The notes: generated by a model from the letters alone, not told the origin. Positions 1-8,850 are shown, counted from the stretch's first letter. The stretch: DNA of 55,506 nt from JADKIH01 sp031427625 (GCA_031427625.1 JANPNV010000070.1:1-55506), one strand, 5' to 3'. Numbers and translations are program-made.

Positions 1-250
1 CAACGGTTACGCGGCGATCGCGGCGGTTGTATTATAACCATTGTACAGTTACCATTTTTTTTCTCTGCGTCCGCCGCGTTTACTCCGCGTCCGCCGCGAT
101 AATGAAAACCCATCCGTACAATTCGGCCCCTGTATATCAAATCAGAAATAACGGTATTGCAGTAAACAAAAGGTGGAATAAAACTGAGGACAGTACTATC
201 ATTTTTTTCTCGCGGCGGACGCAACGGTTACGCAGCGATCGCCGAAGAGA
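1..250. repeat. GC-rich interspersed repeat island
   Basis: This GC-rich block sits in otherwise AT-rich DNA. CAACGGTTACGCGGCGATCG at 1-20 recurs with one mismatch at 222-241. The 12-mer GCGTCCGCCGCG occurs at 67-78 and 87-98, and its exact reverse complement CGCGGCGGACGC is at 211-222. Copies therefore lie in both orientations, as in a dispersed palindromic repeat family. An open frame at 27-464 runs through it but has no recognisable protein features, so I do not call a gene. The island touches the window edge and may extend to the left. Confidence 0.6.
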
Positions 251-375
251 TATAACTATGGTAGTCTCAAACACGACCGAACAATCATATAAATCCCAAA
301 ATCAGCTTAATCAAAGTCTGGATTACTTGCCATTCTCAACAATCATCACGAAATTGCAGGAAGACCAAAGACATT

Positions 376-1365
376 ATGAAAGCAGCGATGAGAAACAGGA
401 GATGTACAGCGATGTTGTTCGCCATGCTTTTCTTTTTTCATTTTTCCTATGCGCAATCTTTTAAAAAGAAGTACAAAGGAAAAGTCGGGCCTTACCCGGT
501 TACACTTACTCTGATCGCCAAAGACGGAGCGTTGACAGGTACTTATTATTATGAAAGATTTAATGAGCCCATCAGCATCAAAGGTTTTATCACTGGCAAG
601 AGTATCGAAATGTCGGGATACGATTTGAAGGGAAATAAAATCGACCGTTTCATCGGACAATACAGTCAGTTCGATATTCATGGTATCTGGATTGGAGAAG
701 AATCGCGTAGTCGCAATTCGTTTAACTTCACGGAGGTTGGTGCTACTTTTACTTCGCCTTCACAGTCTTCACAAATCTGGTTGTTTGTCAGCTCACTTTT
801 TATGGTCGCCATTGCGTTTGTGACCATCTATCTGATAAGGCGAAAGGGAAATCGGAAAATAGTGGAAAAGTTTGTAGAGAAGATCGATAAGAATGTCAGC
901 GAAAAATTAAACGAGCGTGAAAAAGGGTATGCCTTCGAGAAATATATGACGGAACGTTTAAGCGACGATTTCTACCGATTGCTTGAATGGCGCTCTGATA
1001 AATATTACAATGGCCGCTATGCTTTAAGCAGTCTTAAACCCGACCTCGAATTCGAAAGGAAAAATACTACACATGTCAGAAAAATTTTCTCGGTAGAATG
1101 TAAATACAGAAGCAAACTATTTAACGGCACTATCGACCTCGGTAAAAAATGGAAGATCGTAGAATATAAGAAATACTCAAATGAAAGTAACAAACCTGTA
1201 TTTCTTGCCCTTGGTCTTGGCGGAAAAGCATCAGCACCTGAATTCGTTTATATAATCCCAATCGAAAAAGTAAACGATGAAGTAATCCAGCTTAATGACA
1301 TAGCTGAATTTAGAATTTCAAGACAGCAATTGTATTATGATCCGGAGAATAATACGCTTAAGTGA
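376..1365 (+). CDS. Membrane-anchored protein with PD-(D/E)XK nuclease-like domain
   Basis: 329 aa. An N-terminal signal peptide (residues 1-27, ending SYAQS) is followed by a beta-rich extracytoplasmic part (about 30-125) with a KGKVGPYPVTLTL start. A membrane helix lies at about 133-155, then a positively charged linker that looks helical (160-185). The C-terminal domain (about 183-310) has a helix with E188, then PDLEFE (D223) and VECKYR (E241, K243). That order, E...D...ExK, is the layout of restriction-endonuclease-like PD-(D/E)XK folds. With a cleaved signal and one helix, the nuclease-like part would face the cytoplasm. The gene is convergent with the next one (26 bp gap). Domain order and motifs are seen; nuclease activity is inferred, and the fold could be non-catalytic. 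ATG 376 is used; ATG 388 is an alternative. Confidence 0.6.
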   Translation: MKAAMRNRRCTAMLFAMLFFFHFSYAQSFKKKYKGKVGPYPVTLTLIAKDGALTGTYYYERFNEPISIKGFITGKSIEMSGYDLKGNKIDRFIGQYSQFDIHGIWIGEESRSRNSFNFTEVGATFTSPSQSSQIWLFVSSLFMVAIAFVTIYLIRRKGNRKIVEKFVEKIDKNVSEKLNEREKGYAFEKYMTERLSDDFYRLLEWRSDKYYNGRYALSSLKPDLEFERKNTTHVRKIFSVECKYRSKLFNGTIDLGKKWKIVEYKKYSNESNKPVFLALGLGGKASAPEFVYIIPIEKVNDEVIQLNDIAEFRISRQQLYYDPENNTLK

Positions 1366-1391
1366 TTTTTTATTTTTCGGAAAGAATCAAT

Positions 1392-4300
1392 TTACTTTCC
1401 AAACTTGAAAAACTTTCCCTTGAAAATTACATCATCTTCGACAACCTTTAAATAATAAACACCGTCGGATAAATTTTTAATATCCATAACCATTTCGCCA
1501 GATTCTTTTCTGAATTTTTTTAGTTCACTCATCACAACTTTTCCCATGATGTCTACCACTTCAACATGAATTATCGAAGTGCTCTCAGAACTAAAATCAA
1601 ATCTGATTACAGAATTGGCCGGATTTGGATAAATAGTTATGTCGTTGACGCTGCCATTAACTTTTACGGCAACAATATCAGAAAAAGTATATCCACCATC
1701 GAAGTCAACCTGCTTAAGTCTGTAGTAATTTAATCCGACGACAGGCGACAGATCCGTCAACGAATATAAATTATGCTCAGATGTTGTTCCCGCACCGTTA
1801 ACAATTCCTATTTTCGAAAACGTTATTGCATCAGTGCTTCTCTCAACAATAAAATAATCATTGTTAACCTCACTGGCAGTTTCCCATTTCGTTACTACTT
1901 TTCCGGAATGCGAACTTGCATCAAAACGTATAAGTTCAATTGGTAACGGTAAACCAGACTGCGCTGTGGCAAAGTCTGAGAATCCGCTCATGCCTGTTCG
2001 CTGCGTAGCTCCGACAGTACTTGTTACCACACATGTTCCGTCAAGTGCCCATGCACCAATTGCTGAAGGAGATCTTTTCATAATTGTCCAGCCACTTGCA
2101 GGATTGGAATAATTTAAATTGAACAGTGTCATATTGTAAATGCCTGTCGTCACATTTGCACTTGCATCGATTGTCCAGTAGCCATTGTTAAGTACAGGGT
2201 AAAGCGAATAGTTAATATTCGGGCACTCATTAGAATTTGGTCCATTAGGAACGACAGGCCATGGAGTAAATTTCGCGACGAGTTGTGGTATTTGGGTAGC
2301 AGTAGCAAAATCTGTTCTTGCAAGTTGATAACCTTTTGCTGAATGACCGACAGGAAAATCATAGACGCCAGTCGCATTCGTATTTAAATATCTTCGAAGA
2401 TTTCCTTCTACATAACTGTTAACATTGTGTGAAATGATTGCGGCATTGGCTGGGTTTTTAACAACCACTTCTTTCGTAACACCCGTAATAATTTTCCCGT
2501 TTGTTAGATTTAATATTCCAAGAGTATTTAGATTATTAAATGCGCCTGCTCCGAGTATAAGTGATGAGGCAGGTGATTGATTCATAAAAACGTTGTTGAA
2601 ATTTATATCGTCACCATTGTTAGTGAAAGTCTGTGAAGCTGCACCGTTAAATTCATAGGTCGATCCTGTCGCAGGAGTAATATGAGTAAGCGAGCCATTT
2701 GCATTGTAGAAATTCTTTTTAATGCGGATGTATTTTCCGTTGGCATTAAATAGTCCGGACTTTAAAGAATCATTTTCAGTAATGTCAACATTCGTCAAAA
2801 GATTAAGCGTTCCTGATGGCTTTTGCATTACAAAATTTGCGAAAGCGTTTCCGTTAGTGAAATTGCCGAGGACAGTCTGAGCGCCTGCGCCGATAAATTT
2901 TATTGTAGATCCGGGAAGAGCAATAAAAGTTCCGCTATTGCTAAGATTGCCGCACACTGATAGTGTAACGTTTGGATTTATCGTTAACGTAGAGCCTGGA
3001 TTGATGAATAAATCTTTTACAGTCTGATTTGTAACTACAATAGGTTGATTAATTGGCCCGGGATTAATCACTGCATCGATAGCACAATTTGGTATAGTAC
3101 ACGAACCCCAGTTGCCGGTTACTCCCCAGCTAGTATTTGTTCCACCCAGCCAATTCATTCCGGAAGGAGCCACACTGTAATTTATCGGATCGGGAAGTCC
3201 GGTGAAGTTCATCGTAAATCCTGCGCTGCTGCTTGTGAAATTGCTTACAAGTAACATATAAACTTGTCCGGCGGTAACTATTATTGGAAGTTCATATGAA
3301 GCATCAAATCCCGGATAAGTAAATGGTGCATTCCCTAAAGTGTAGAGTCCGGTAACGCCGAGAGAATTGTAATTACATCTGACAGGCGCAGCCGTAGATA
3401 GCTGGGAACATGAAATTCCACTTTGACCAACTTCCCAAATTGCAAAATCGTAATCTGTTGCAACAATACTGGGTGCTCCCGGATAATCGTTTGGAATAAT
3501 ATCGAATTGCAATGTTCCATTGCTGGCAATCGGAATCCTGTACCAGGCCGATGCTCTTTCTCCGGATGAAAGACAATTTACAAAAGCACCAAACTCACAA
3601 ACATTGCCAGTGCCACTATAACCCGGATCACCGACGGTAATAGTATTCTGACAAACAGGCAATGGCAAAGCGCAATCCTGTCCGAAGACTGCCGGAAGTC
3701 CGGTAGCGCCATCAACGGCAAGAATTCCAAAGGTGCCAGTCATGTCCAGTTCACCATCGACGCGAATGTAATATGTCTGTGGCGTGAGACCGGTAACAGT
3801 CACTTCCGAATTCAATGTGACATTAAGTCCGCAGTTGGCAATATCGGTATTGCATGAACTTGATGTCGGAGTTACTTGCGTTAGTGCTGAACAGCTGCCA
3901 CGATAAACTGCAATCTGAGTATTTCCAAGTGTTCCAAGAGTCGTCCTTATTGTAAGACTGGTTCCTGTTGGAAATACAGTATACCATACAGTGTTTAATG
4001 CACCGCCTGTCCAGCATGAAGGGGCACCTGGTTCCAGTAATCCTGTTGAGCAACTGTTATCACCTTGCATTGGAAGACCAAGTGGTAGTGATATAGCATT
4101 ACATGGATAATCGTTTGGTGATGTTCCTGATGTTGAGCTTACGCTCAGGTTGAAAGTAACCGAACCGGGAGGACTCCATGAATCAACAATAATAAAATAC
4201 GTGCCTGCACCGGGAAGAGAAAAATTTCCTGTCACGTTTCCGCCACCCACATAACCGAGGCAGTTAGCGCCAGCCGAACCGGGACAATTTTGATAGAGAA

Positions 4301-5837
4301 GAAATCCTGCCTGTGCAGAAGATGTGTTGCTTAATACAATATGAATACACTGAGCAGAAGATGCATTAAACTGAAACACCATATCCTCGCCGCTTTCATA
4401 AAGTGAATTACATGAACCCATAGTTCCTGTATTGTAATCATCACCTTTGCATAACGTAGTTTGGTTTGTAATGCTGTATGGAAGCGAAGGAATAACAATT
4501 GCTGTTCCGCATGTTGCTCCGTTGGCTCCAGTCGCTGGAGCAGAAATTGTAATGTTATAACTTGGAATTGATCCACCGACGCTGTTCCTATCCACTATCA
4601 GATAGTATTGAGTTCCTGCATTTACGTTTGAACAGAGGAATTGATTTCCGGAAGTACTCTGAGAATAGCCAATGCATGAACTGCCCGATCCGGTAAAAGG
4701 GCATCCGTTATATAACATCATACCAACGTTCGTAGATGCGCTTGTTAATGTTATTGATACTACTCCTGATACTGAAGGTGTAAAAATAAATACTTCATCG
4801 TTTCCCTGAAGATATGTGCTGCTTCCACAGGTAATTGTATTCGATGCAGTAAACTCATCACCGGCGCCGGTTGTTGTTCTTCCTGTTGCATTGTATGGCA
4901 ATGATGAAACATTAACGACTCCTCCGCCTAACGATGCTGGACATGTAGGCATTACTGGTGTTGTTATGCAAATGTTGAACTGAAATGTTGTGGGAGGCGT
5001 GGGCCCAAAATCATATACGCGTATATAATATGTATTGCCGGGAATAAAATTATTGTAGGTAAGATTTTCTGTGCCACCATCACCTGTAACATCAGCGCAA
5101 GCCAGACTTGTTAACGCTCCACAATTTCCCGAAAGTAATTCTACAACAGGATTAAATGTTGTAGAACCTCCGACAGTAATTACATGCTGAGCTTGCGTTG
5201 GTGTAAACTGATACCATACGTCCATATTCGCTGCACCTGTACATGCTGTTGCAGGCGAGGATCCGGTTGCATTATAAATATGTCCGCATGTCTGGTTGCA
5301 TGCACCAGCCGGTACAGCCGGTGTAAGAGTAATTGCGCCAGTGCATTCATTATTGGGAACGGGACTCAGGATAGAAATTGTTCCTGTCATGTCGTTCGAG
5401 GAAGTAGAATTATATCTTATCAATCGAATGTAATAAACAGTTCCCGGTGTTGTAGTAAATGTCAATGTCTCTGTTACTCCGTTACCTCCTGCATTTACGC
5501 ATCCTAACTCCGTCATAGCGCCACATGTTCCGGAATAAACGGCGATGGCAAGGTCACGGGAAATGACTGTTCCGATTATTGTAGTAGCAGTAGTGGTCGC
5601 CGTAAACTGATACCATCCATCGCGACTGTTGCGAGAAGCAGTGACACAAGTAGTTCCAACCGGTAAACTTGTGGTGGGGTCAACAGTAAATGTTGAAGCC
5701 ACATTGTAATTTGACGGACCCGAACAAGAGTTTACAGGAAGCACAGGTACACCTGTTTGCGGACAAAGATTATTTGATTGTCCCCGGACATGTATAGTAA
5801 CAAGTAAAAAAAATAAGTAAGTAAAAAGGTGTTTCAT
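1392..5837 (-). CDS. Large secreted PPC-repeat protein with T9SS type A sorting domain
   Basis: 1481 aa. The signal peptide covers residues 1-19 (ends HVRGQS). At least five repeats of about 130-150 aa follow in the first half, each ending in a YYIRV-like strand (YYIRLIRY, YYIRVYDF, YYLIVDRN, YFIIVDSW, YYIRVDGE), which resembles bacterial pre-peptidase C-terminal (PPC) beta-sandwich domains. A middle region rich in Asn, Gly and Thr looks like beta-helix or adhesin material. Near the C-terminus comes a LPIELIRFDA segment, common before sorting domains, and then ITIYPNPANS, the start of a T9SS type A signal. Cysteines are many and probably paired. The product is likely exported to the cell surface or medium by T9SS. 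It lies 13 bp downstream of the small exported protein at 5851-6216, so the two are probably co-transcribed. Substrate is unknown. Confidence 0.85.
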   Translation of the reverse strand: MKHLFTYLFFLLVTIHVRGQSNNLCPQTGVPVLPVNSCSGPSNYNVASTFTVDPTTSLPVGTTCVTASRNSRDGWYQFTATTTATTIIGTVISRDLAIAVYSGTCGAMTELGCVNAGGNGVTETLTFTTTPGTVYYIRLIRYNSTSSNDMTGTISILSPVPNNECTGAITLTPAVPAGACNQTCGHIYNATGSSPATACTGAANMDVWYQFTPTQAQHVITVGGSTTFNPVVELLSGNCGALTSLACADVTGDGGTENLTYNNFIPGNTYYIRVYDFGPTPPTTFQFNICITTPVMPTCPASLGGGVVNVSSLPYNATGRTTTGAGDEFTASNTITCGSSTYLQGNDEVFIFTPSVSGVVSITLTSASTNVGMMLYNGCPFTGSGSSCIGYSQSTSGNQFLCSNVNAGTQYYLIVDRNSVGGSIPSYNITISAPATGANGATCGTAIVIPSLPYSITNQTTLCKGDDYNTGTMGSCNSLYESGEDMVFQFNASSAQCIHIVLSNTSSAQAGFLLYQNCPGSAGANCLGYVGGGNVTGNFSLPGAGTYFIIVDSWSPPGSVTFNLSVSSTSGTSPNDYPCNAISLPLGLPMQGDNSCSTGLLEPGAPSCWTGGALNTVWYTVFPTGTSLTIRTTLGTLGNTQIAVYRGSCSALTQVTPTSSSCNTDIANCGLNVTLNSEVTVTGLTPQTYYIRVDGELDMTGTFGILAVDGATGLPAVFGQDCALPLPVCQNTITVGDPGYSGTGNVCEFGAFVNCLSSGERASAWYRIPIASNGTLQFDIIPNDYPGAPSIVATDYDFAIWEVGQSGISCSQLSTAAPVRCNYNSLGVTGLYTLGNAPFTYPGFDASYELPIIVTAGQVYMLLVSNFTSSSAGFTMNFTGLPDPINYSVAPSGMNWLGGTNTSWGVTGNWGSCTIPNCAIDAVINPGPINQPIVVTNQTVKDLFINPGSTLTINPNVTLSVCGNLSNSGTFIALPGSTIKFIGAGAQTVLGNFTNGNAFANFVMQKPSGTLNLLTNVDITENDSLKSGLFNANGKYIRIKKNFYNANGSLTHITPATGSTYEFNGAASQTFTNNGDDINFNNVFMNQSPASSLILGAGAFNNLNTLGILNLTNGKIITGVTKEVVVKNPANAAIISHNVNSYVEGNLRRYLNTNATGVYDFPVGHSAKGYQLARTDFATATQIPQLVAKFTPWPVVPNGPNSNECPNINYSLYPVLNNGYWTIDASANVTTGIYNMTLFNLNYSNPASGWTIMKRSPSAIGAWALDGTCVVTSTVGATQRTGMSGFSDFATAQSGLPLPIELIRFDASSHSGKVVTKWETASEVNNDYFIVERSTDAITFSKIGIVNGAGTTSEHNLYSLTDLSPVVGLNYYRLKQVDFDGGYTFSDIVAVKVNGSVNDITIYPNPANSVIRFDFSSESTSIIHVEVVDIMGKVVMSELKKFRKESGEMVMDIKNLSDGVYYLKVVEDDVIFKGKFFKFGK

Positions 5838-5850
5838 TTAAAATAGAATG

Positions 5851-6216
5851 TCAATGAGCTGATTTATCGTTTCGTCTGATTTCTTTGAGTTTGTAATTTT
5901 GTTTTATAATACTAATATCTGATGAATTTATTTTTTCTACACTTGTATTTGCTGCATTGGAGTTTATAGTAGTTACCAAAATATTTTCATCAGTAATTTT
6001 TGTTTCGTCGTATACAACAATCAATACTTTTAATTCATAGCAGGCCGAAATTTCCAGGATGCCATCAATGTTATCGAGAGCAGAGGCAATCAGTTCAACG
6101 TTTTTGTCAGAGATAAGAGGAAGCCTCAATAATATATTATGAGAGGAACCACTGCCAAATGCCGATGAAATTGTTAACCACAGGAAAAAGATCAAACATG
6201 TAGTTTTATAAAACAT
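5851..6216 (-). CDS. Small exported protein, possible ferredoxin-like (HMA-type) fold
   Basis: 121 aa with a signal peptide (residues 1-about 21, MFYKTTCLIFFLWLTISSAF). The mature part has the beta-alpha-beta-beta-alpha-beta rhythm of heavy-metal-associated domains: ILLRLPLISDKNVELIASAL, then a short strand GILEIS, then LKVLIVVYD, then a second helix and strand. It lacks the CxxC metal site of true HMA domains, so metal binding is not supported. It is the upstream partner of the 1481-aa T9SS protein (13 bp spacing), which suggests a shared transcript. I do not recognise a named family. The start is ATG with a clear signal peptide. Confidence 0.55.
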   Translation of the reverse strand: MFYKTTCLIFFLWLTISSAFGSGSSHNILLRLPLISDKNVELIASALDNIDGILEISACYELKVLIVVYDETKITDENILVTTINSNAANTSVEKINSSDISIIKQNYKLKEIRRNDKSAH

Positions 6217-6683
6217 CTTTAGATAAATAGTATTGTTATTATTTTATAATTAGGTATGGTTTAAGAGTCATTAATTTATGTTGATTTCAGATACTTTAAG
6301 TTGCCAACCTTTCTGCAATTTCACTTAATTAACATCCAAAGTATCCCGATTACATTAAAAATCTTCCCAAAAGCCTATAAATATTGACGAAGGACGGTTT
6401 TTAGTTGGTGAAAATTCTTTAAAAACTGGGACTAATATCATGTATTTGAGAGAGTAATTCTTGAAATAAACTTTATAACTCCTCAACCAACAAATCGTTA
6501 AACCCCTTATCCGGAAGCCCATTGGGGCGTTTTATAAAGAAGAATATCATGGGTGGCAAAAGTAAATAAAAAACTCCCGTCTATAGATTACATGAACGTT
6601 ATTTTTCAATTAATTATCATCAGATATATTGGATTATAAATGACATGTTTTATTCTAATTTAATCTGTAAAGTATATATATAG
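6217..6683. other. Intergenic stretch without a supported gene
   Basis: About 470 bases upstream of the minus-strand gene pair. It is AT-rich and dense in stops in all frames. I see no convincing promoter, terminator or RNA gene. The part next to the sorting-domain relic at 6684-6854 may be decayed remains of the same lost gene. Confidence 0.4.
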
Positions 6684-6854
6684 CCGATATATATAAATAT
6701 CGAAAACATAATAGGGGAAACCGTCTATAAAGGTGAAATAAATGAAAGCATCACTTCTGTTGATATCAGGAAATTTACATCAGGGATATATCTTGTTTCC
6801 TTACTCAACTCTAAAAAAGAAATTATAAGCAAGAACAAATTGGTAAAAAAATAA
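6684..6854 (+). pseudogene. Relic of a T9SS type A C-terminal sorting domain
   Basis: Reading the plus strand from 6684 to the TAA at 6852-6854 gives about 56 codons with the last strands of a type A sorting domain: IIGETVYKGEI, then SVDIRKFTSGIYLVSLLNSK, then NKLVKK at the end. An in-frame TAG at 6681-6683 cuts it off from any upstream coding, and there is no start codon or signal peptide. This is the 3-prime stub of a lost secreted-protein gene. The match to the VDI..L.SGIYLV pattern of the intact sorting domains in this window is direct. Confidence 0.7.
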
Positions 6855-6913
6855 TTGCCGATTATTTTCTGCAAGTGAATTTATATGCAGATAGAATAGC
6901 ACTTAAATTACCA

Positions 6914-7354
6914 TTATGATTTCTCATTACAGTTAAACATCCATTGTACTCCGTATTTATCCGTACAGCTTCCGAAAAAAGCTCCCCAAAACATATCCTG
7001 AAGATCCATGGTCACAATTCCACCGGCGGATAATGCACTGAATAATTTTTTTGTTTCTGCTTTGGTATCGGGTTCAAGATTAATATAAACGTTGTTACCA
7101 AAATTCATTGTAAAACCCATTGACTCTGGCGCATCAGTTCCCATTATTATATGTCCGCCAACAATAGGTAATTCAATATGCATAATTAAATTTTTATCAC
7201 CCTCCGGAATGGGAGGCGCTCCATCAGTCTCGGGAATGTCTTTAAAGCGTGCAATGCCGCCACCACTAAATTCACCTCCAAAGACAGATTTGTAAAAATT
7301 AAACACTTCTTCAGTATTGCGGGAAAAATTGAGATATGTGCTTACTCTTGCCAT
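6914..7354 (-). CDS. PhnB-like VOC (glyoxalase-fold) family protein
   Basis: 146 aa. The sequence has the PhnB/DUF1338-style VOC layout: ARVSTYLNFSRNTEEVFNFY at the start, YKSVFGG at about 22-28, MHIELPIVGGHIIMGTD in the middle, and a C-terminal MFWGAFFGSCTDKYGVQWMF typical of this subfamily. Members are small dimeric proteins, often annotated as glyoxalase/bleomycin-resistance or 3-demethylubiquinone methyltransferase-like. Substrate is usually unknown. It stands alone between the T9SS relic and the OsmC gene. ATG start; length is normal for the family. Confidence 0.85.
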   Translation of the reverse strand: MARVSTYLNFSRNTEEVFNFYKSVFGGEFSGGGIARFKDIPETDGAPPIPEGDKNLIMHIELPIVGGHIIMGTDAPESMGFTMNFGNNVYINLEPDTKAETKKLFSALSAGGIVTMDLQDMFWGAFFGSCTDKYGVQWMFNCNEKS

Positions 7355-7475
7355 GATGATTTATTTTTAAGATTTAATTTAATAGGGTAGTTCAAAACTT
7401 AAATTTCGAAGTTGTCGTTAGTTATATAAAAATGAATGTTTATTTAATGCCTATTTTTTAATCAAGGCAAATAAA

Positions 7476-7982
7476 TTATTTTTTCTCATAGACAGTTTCC
7501 ACATGAACACCTTTTGTTAGCGTTTGATAAACCACGCAATACCTTTCTGTCAGTTTTGCCAATGATTGCATTTGTTCTGTAGTTGCATCCATATCAAGAG
7601 TAAAATAGAGACGAATGTTCTTAAAGCCAACAGCAACGTCTTTCGATACTCCCAATGTGCCACGAAAATCCAAATCGCCTTCAGCTCTAATGTCACCTTC
7701 TCTGATGTCTAATCCAATCGCAGTTGATACAGCACTCAGGGTAACGCCAGCGCAAGCAACTAACGCTTCAAGAAGTAAGTCGCCGGAACATGCAAGCATT
7801 CCATTTCCTCCAGTCGCCGGATGTAGTCCGGCTTCAACTAACGCTCTCCCTGTTTCTACTTTACAAGAAATTCCTTCACCGATTTTTCCCTGAGCTTTTA
7901 ATGTGATTGTAGCAGTTTCGGGCTGATCAAGATATTTCTTTTTTAAAGGCGCCTGAATTGATCGTAAATCTGATGAGTCCAT
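7476..7982 (-). CDS. OsmC family peroxiredoxin-like protein
   Basis: 168 aa from ATG 7982; a TTG two codons upstream is less likely. OsmC/Ohr proteins reduce organic hydroperoxides with two conserved cysteines or act as related thiol proteins. Here the motif ACSGDLLLEALVACAGVTL carries C65 and C77, and HPATGGNG before it is also family-like. The C-terminal half has the usual LAKLTERYCVVYQTL helix with a further Cys. A perfect 16-bp palindrome lies about 30 bp upstream (8012-8027) and could be an operator, which suits a stress-regulated gene. Confidence 0.88.
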   Translation of the reverse strand: MDSSDLRSIQAPLKKKYLDQPETATITLKAQGKIGEGISCKVETGRALVEAGLHPATGGNGMLACSGDLLLEALVACAGVTLSAVSTAIGLDIREGDIRAEGDLDFRGTLGVSKDVAVGFKNIRLYFTLDMDATTEQMQSLAKLTERYCVVYQTLTKGVHVETVYEKK

Positions 7983-8011
7983 AGACAAGTATTTTTAACA
8001 AAATTAATCAT

Positions 8012-8027
8012 TTAATCTGCAGATTAA
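8012..8027. promoter_or_regulatory. Perfect 16-bp palindrome upstream of osmC-like gene
   Basis: TTAATCTGCAGATTAA is a perfect inverted repeat with no spacer. It begins 30 bp before the ATG of the minus-strand OsmC gene, a usual place for an operator. No cognate regulator gene can be assigned from the window. The operator role is inferred. Confidence 0.45.
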
Positions 8028-8037
8028 CTTTATCAAA

Positions 8038-8115
8038 ATGTCGATCAAGGCTGAATTAAAAGTCAGGAAGATTTCGCCAGATAAAAAACAGGACTATCGT
8101 GACCGCAAGTATTAA
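8038..8115 (+). CDS. Possible 25-aa micro-ORF
   Basis: An ATG at 8038 opens 25 charged codons (MSIKAELKVRKISPDKK...) up to TAA at 8113-8115, in the gap between the OsmC gene and the coiled-coil gene. It has no Shine-Dalgarno sequence and no known family. It could be a micro-protein, the relic of a larger gene, or chance. I list it only because the codon content looks protein-like. Confidence 0.15.
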   Translation: MSIKAELKVRKISPDKKQDYRDRKY

Positions 8116-8124
8116 TTCAAATTA

Positions 8125-8850
8125 TTACAAGTCGTTGTGGTCTGCGTTAATGGCGTGCAGGTTTACTTTTTCCACTTTTGCCGGACTTTCATCATGAATT
8201 AAGGGAGAATCGGAATTAGTTTGCAAAACACTCTTTGAGATTTTCGCTCCTTCGATAAAGTCCATACCCGTTCTCGTAATTTCATAATGTCCCTTTTTGC
8301 GGGCTCCCGTATAACGTATCAGTTCAAAATTCTTCAGCATACTTACATATCTGGCACCTGTCACACCGCCTACTCCGGCCCGGTTAAAAAGTTCAGCAGC
8401 GCGAAGCGAGGATGTCGTGTAAAGATGAATAAGCATTAAAACCTGCTTGCGAAGATTTGGTCCGTTTTGACCCTTCTGTCCGGGGTAATTTTTCCAGCGA
8501 TCTTGCAGTTTATCCACATCAAATTCAGACTCAATAGTATCAGATAATTCAGGTTTCACGAGGCCTTGTTCATGAACTTCGTTAACCGATAAGGACAAGC
8601 TGTTTCTTCTGCGAAGTTTATCGTTCAATTGAAGCATGTTTCCATTGATTAATTGCAGCTCTTCTATGCGAATATGTAAGTCGTCAATTATCGTTTGGAA
8701 ATCATCAATTCTCTTAAGCATTTTTCCATTTCTGATAATTAAATGGTTGTATTGATGGTATAATTCTTCGTTTTCAATTGTCAATTCTTTTATAACCTTG
8801 TTTTGATTATCAATTTTAATCTTTAAAATTTCAATAGTCATTTCCGTCAT
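8125..8850 (-). CDS. Coiled-coil plus winged-helix protein
   Basis: 241 aa. Residues 1-85 form a long coiled coil (IDNQNKVIKELTIENEELYH and later heptads), with a polar linker at about 86-120. Residues about 125-205 look like a winged helix: NLRKQVLMLIHLYTTSSL, then RAAELFNRAGVGGVTGARYV as the helix-turn-helix, then LRYTGARKKGHYEITRTGMDF-like wing and last helix (actual N-terminus of that piece is LIRYTG). The GHYEITRTG phrase is typical of wing segments followed by the next helix. Likely a DNA-binding protein that multimerises through the coiled coil. I do not recognise a named family. The gene is divergent from the methyltransferase at 9057 across a 206-bp gap. Confidence 0.5.
   Translation of the reverse strand: MTEMTIEILKIKIDNQNKVIKELTIENEELYHQYNHLIIRNGKMLKRIDDFQTIIDDLHIRIEELQLINGNMLQLNDKLRRRNSLSLSVNEVHEQGLVKPELSDTIESEFDVDKLQDRWKNYPGQKGQNGPNLRKQVLMLIHLYTTSSLRAAELFNRAGVGGVTGARYVSMLKNFELIRYTGARKKGHYEITRTGMDFIEGAKISKSVLQTNSDSPLIHDESPAKVEKVNLHAINADHNDL

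Noticed and set aside
27..464. Open frame of 145 codons on the plus strand
   Set aside because: It runs through the GC-rich repeats, overlaps the supported gene at 376 and has no domain, signal or codon pattern of a real gene.
346..681. Minus-strand frame of 111 codons
   Set aside because: It is antisense to the signal-peptide region of the well-supported gene at 376-1365.
6481..6545. Possible terminator around CCCATTGGGG
   Set aside because: The stem is too short and the T-run too weak to support one.
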